Assembly: GCA_041484845.1 (NCBI GenBank)
Contig: JBGPIK010000377.1
Coordinates: 1-6,740, forward strand
Length of the DNA stretch: 6,740 bases
DNA from: JBGPIK01 sp041484845
GTDB lineage: Bacteria; Desulfobacterota; Binatia; UBA9968
Direction: 5' to 3'
The notes beneath the pieces were generated by a model. The model had not been told where the DNA came from. It saw only the letters and a list, made by a program, of their open reading frames with translations, and did not search any database. Both the position numbers and the translations under genes were made by a program. Below, one piece after another: positions 5,906-6,740 of this stretch (position 1 is its first letter; each line of letters starts with the position of its first letter).

Positions 5906-6739
5906 TCAACGGTAGCGCAGCAGCGGCTCGCGCTCACTGATCCATTCCGCCTCGTCCTTCGTCGCCAGAGCGTCCAGGTCAGCGGGCGCGGCGGCGGAAT
6001 CATCCACCCATTGGCGCAGCATCTCACTTCCGTTAATTAAATCGATCGCGAGGCGGTCGCATTCATACTCGTACGGGACGTCGCGCCACAGATCATAGTC
6101 GGGCCGTAAAGCACGCAAAGCTTTGAGGGCGAGAGCCATGAGGCGCCAGGGACGGAAATGATCATGATCGTAGTTCGCGTCTTCAACGTGGATTTGTATC
6201 CCCGCGCACAGCTTGCCGGCGTGCTTGTGAAATGTAGGCTCGAACCAGCAATCGCGCAGCCGGCAGCCATGCAGCCATTGCGGCGCGAGGGCTTCCATTT
6301 TCGCCAATAGAGCGCGCGGCTCAAGATCCGGCGCGCCGAACAGCTCCAACGGCCGCGTCGTGCCGCGCCCTTCGGAAAGCGTGGTGCCTTCCAGCATCAC
6401 GGTTCCCGCGTAGCAGCGGGCCATCCAGAGATTGGACGCGTTGGGACTGGGATTCACCCATATGCGCTCACCGAGCGGCCAGCCGTAGCCTGGTGGGCGC
6501 GGCGGCTCCCAGCCATCCATCCTTATGACCTCGCACTCAACGTCAAGTCGAAGCTTGCGCACAAACCAGCCGGAGAGCTCACCTAGCGTAAGGCCGTGAC
6601 GCATCGGCAGCACTCCCGCGCCGACGAAGCTCTCCCAACTCGGCCGAAGCCGCAGTCCTTCCACGGGCCGCCCGACCGGATTGGGTCGGTCAAGAACCCA
6701 AACCACCTTGCCTTTCGCTGCAGCCGCTTCGAGAACGTA
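5906..6739 (-). CDS. DUF1343 / NamZ-type exo-beta-N-acetylmuramidase, 5'-partial
   Basis: The gene runs off the right edge; 277 residues are visible of a family usually near 390-400, so roughly the first third is missing. Reading in from the edge, the frame gives YVLEAAAAKGKVVWVLDRPNPVGRPVEG, which fits the family's Rossmann-like N-terminal half. Then follow MRHGLTLGE, WVNPSPNASNL and the hallmark EGTTLSEGRGTTRPLELFGAP (motif start at nt 6350-6391), and a C-terminal region with FEPTFHKHAGKLCAGIQIHV. Characterised members (NamZ of Bacillus subtilis, family GH171) remove MurNAc from the non-reducing ends of peptidoglycan fragments. The conserved Glu in EGT and the GRGTT loop lie in the most conserved part of the family; I do not assign the catalytic residue. 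The GTG at 6706 is internal, not a start. The product is probably exported, but the signal is outside the window. Convergent with the NMT1-like gene, with no terminator evident in the 15-bp gap. Confidence 0.9.
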   Translation of the reverse strand, partial: YVLEAAAAKGKVVWVLDRPNPVGRPVEGLRLRPSWESFVGAGVLPMRHGLTLGELSGWFVRKLRLDVECEVIRMDGWEPPRPPGYGWPLGERIWVNPSPNASNLWMARCYAGTVMLEGTTLSEGRGTTRPLELFGAPDLEPRALLAKMEALAPQWLHGCRLRDCWFEPTFHKHAGKLCAGIQIHVEDANYDHDHFRPWRLMALALKALRALRPDYDLWRDVPYEYECDRLAIDLINGSEMLRQWVDDSAAAPADLDALATKDEAEWISEREPLLRYR

Positions 6740-6740
6740 A

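Overview
The window looks like a chromosomal segment from an uncultured, Gram-negative-type bacterium. The genes are moderately GC-rich with strong GC third positions. Exported proteins carry Tat or Sec signals, there is a periplasmic multihaem cytochrome, and ABC-type substrate-binding proteins appear without their transporters. That mix recalls soil or groundwater lineages once filed under Deltaproteobacteria (Binatota-like, Tectomicrobia, NC10, Rokubacteria). The assignment is an impression from gene content, not a measurement.

Layout. (1) Positions 3-1445, + strand: the 3' part of a redox protein with two c-type cytochrome domains fused to an ethylbenzene-dehydrogenase-like haem b domain, cut by the left edge. 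(2) Positions 1446-3221: a visibly AT-richer stretch with little coding. It holds a compact toxin-antitoxin module on the - strand (Phd/YefM-type antitoxin, 2605-2916; PIN-domain VapC-type toxin, 2187-2615; 11-nt overlap), flanked by non-coding DNA with several inverted repeats and fragments resembling dispersed repeats. The antitoxin has a recognisable sigma70-type promoter whose predicted start falls on its ATG, and tandem 8-bp repeats lie inside that promoter. (3) Positions 3222-5890: two divergently transcribed substrate-binding proteins of different classes, a Tat-exported family 5 (peptide/nickel type) protein on the - strand and a Sec-exported NMT1/THI5-like protein on the + strand. Their starts are 89 bp apart and each has a clear Shine-Dalgarno sequence. 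No permease or ATPase gene is visible. (4) Positions 5906-6739, - strand: the C-terminal two thirds of a DUF1343 (NamZ-type exo-beta-N-acetylmuramidase) protein, convergent with the NMT1-like gene and cut by the right edge.

How it fits together. The cytochrome is probably the electron-accepting subunit of a periplasmic molybdoenzyme whose other subunits would lie to the left. The toxin-antitoxin island separates it from a solute-capture and cell-wall-scavenging block. The two binding proteins may share a control region, and the family 5 protein could in principle capture peptides released by wall turnover, to which the DUF1343 enzyme would contribute; that link is inference only. I see no CRISPR array, tRNA, rRNA or intact insertion sequence. 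Nothing here is clearly a new system. The best leads are the c-c-b cytochrome fusion, the apparently leaderless antitoxin promoter with its tandem repeats, and the inverted-repeat element at 2002-2105.
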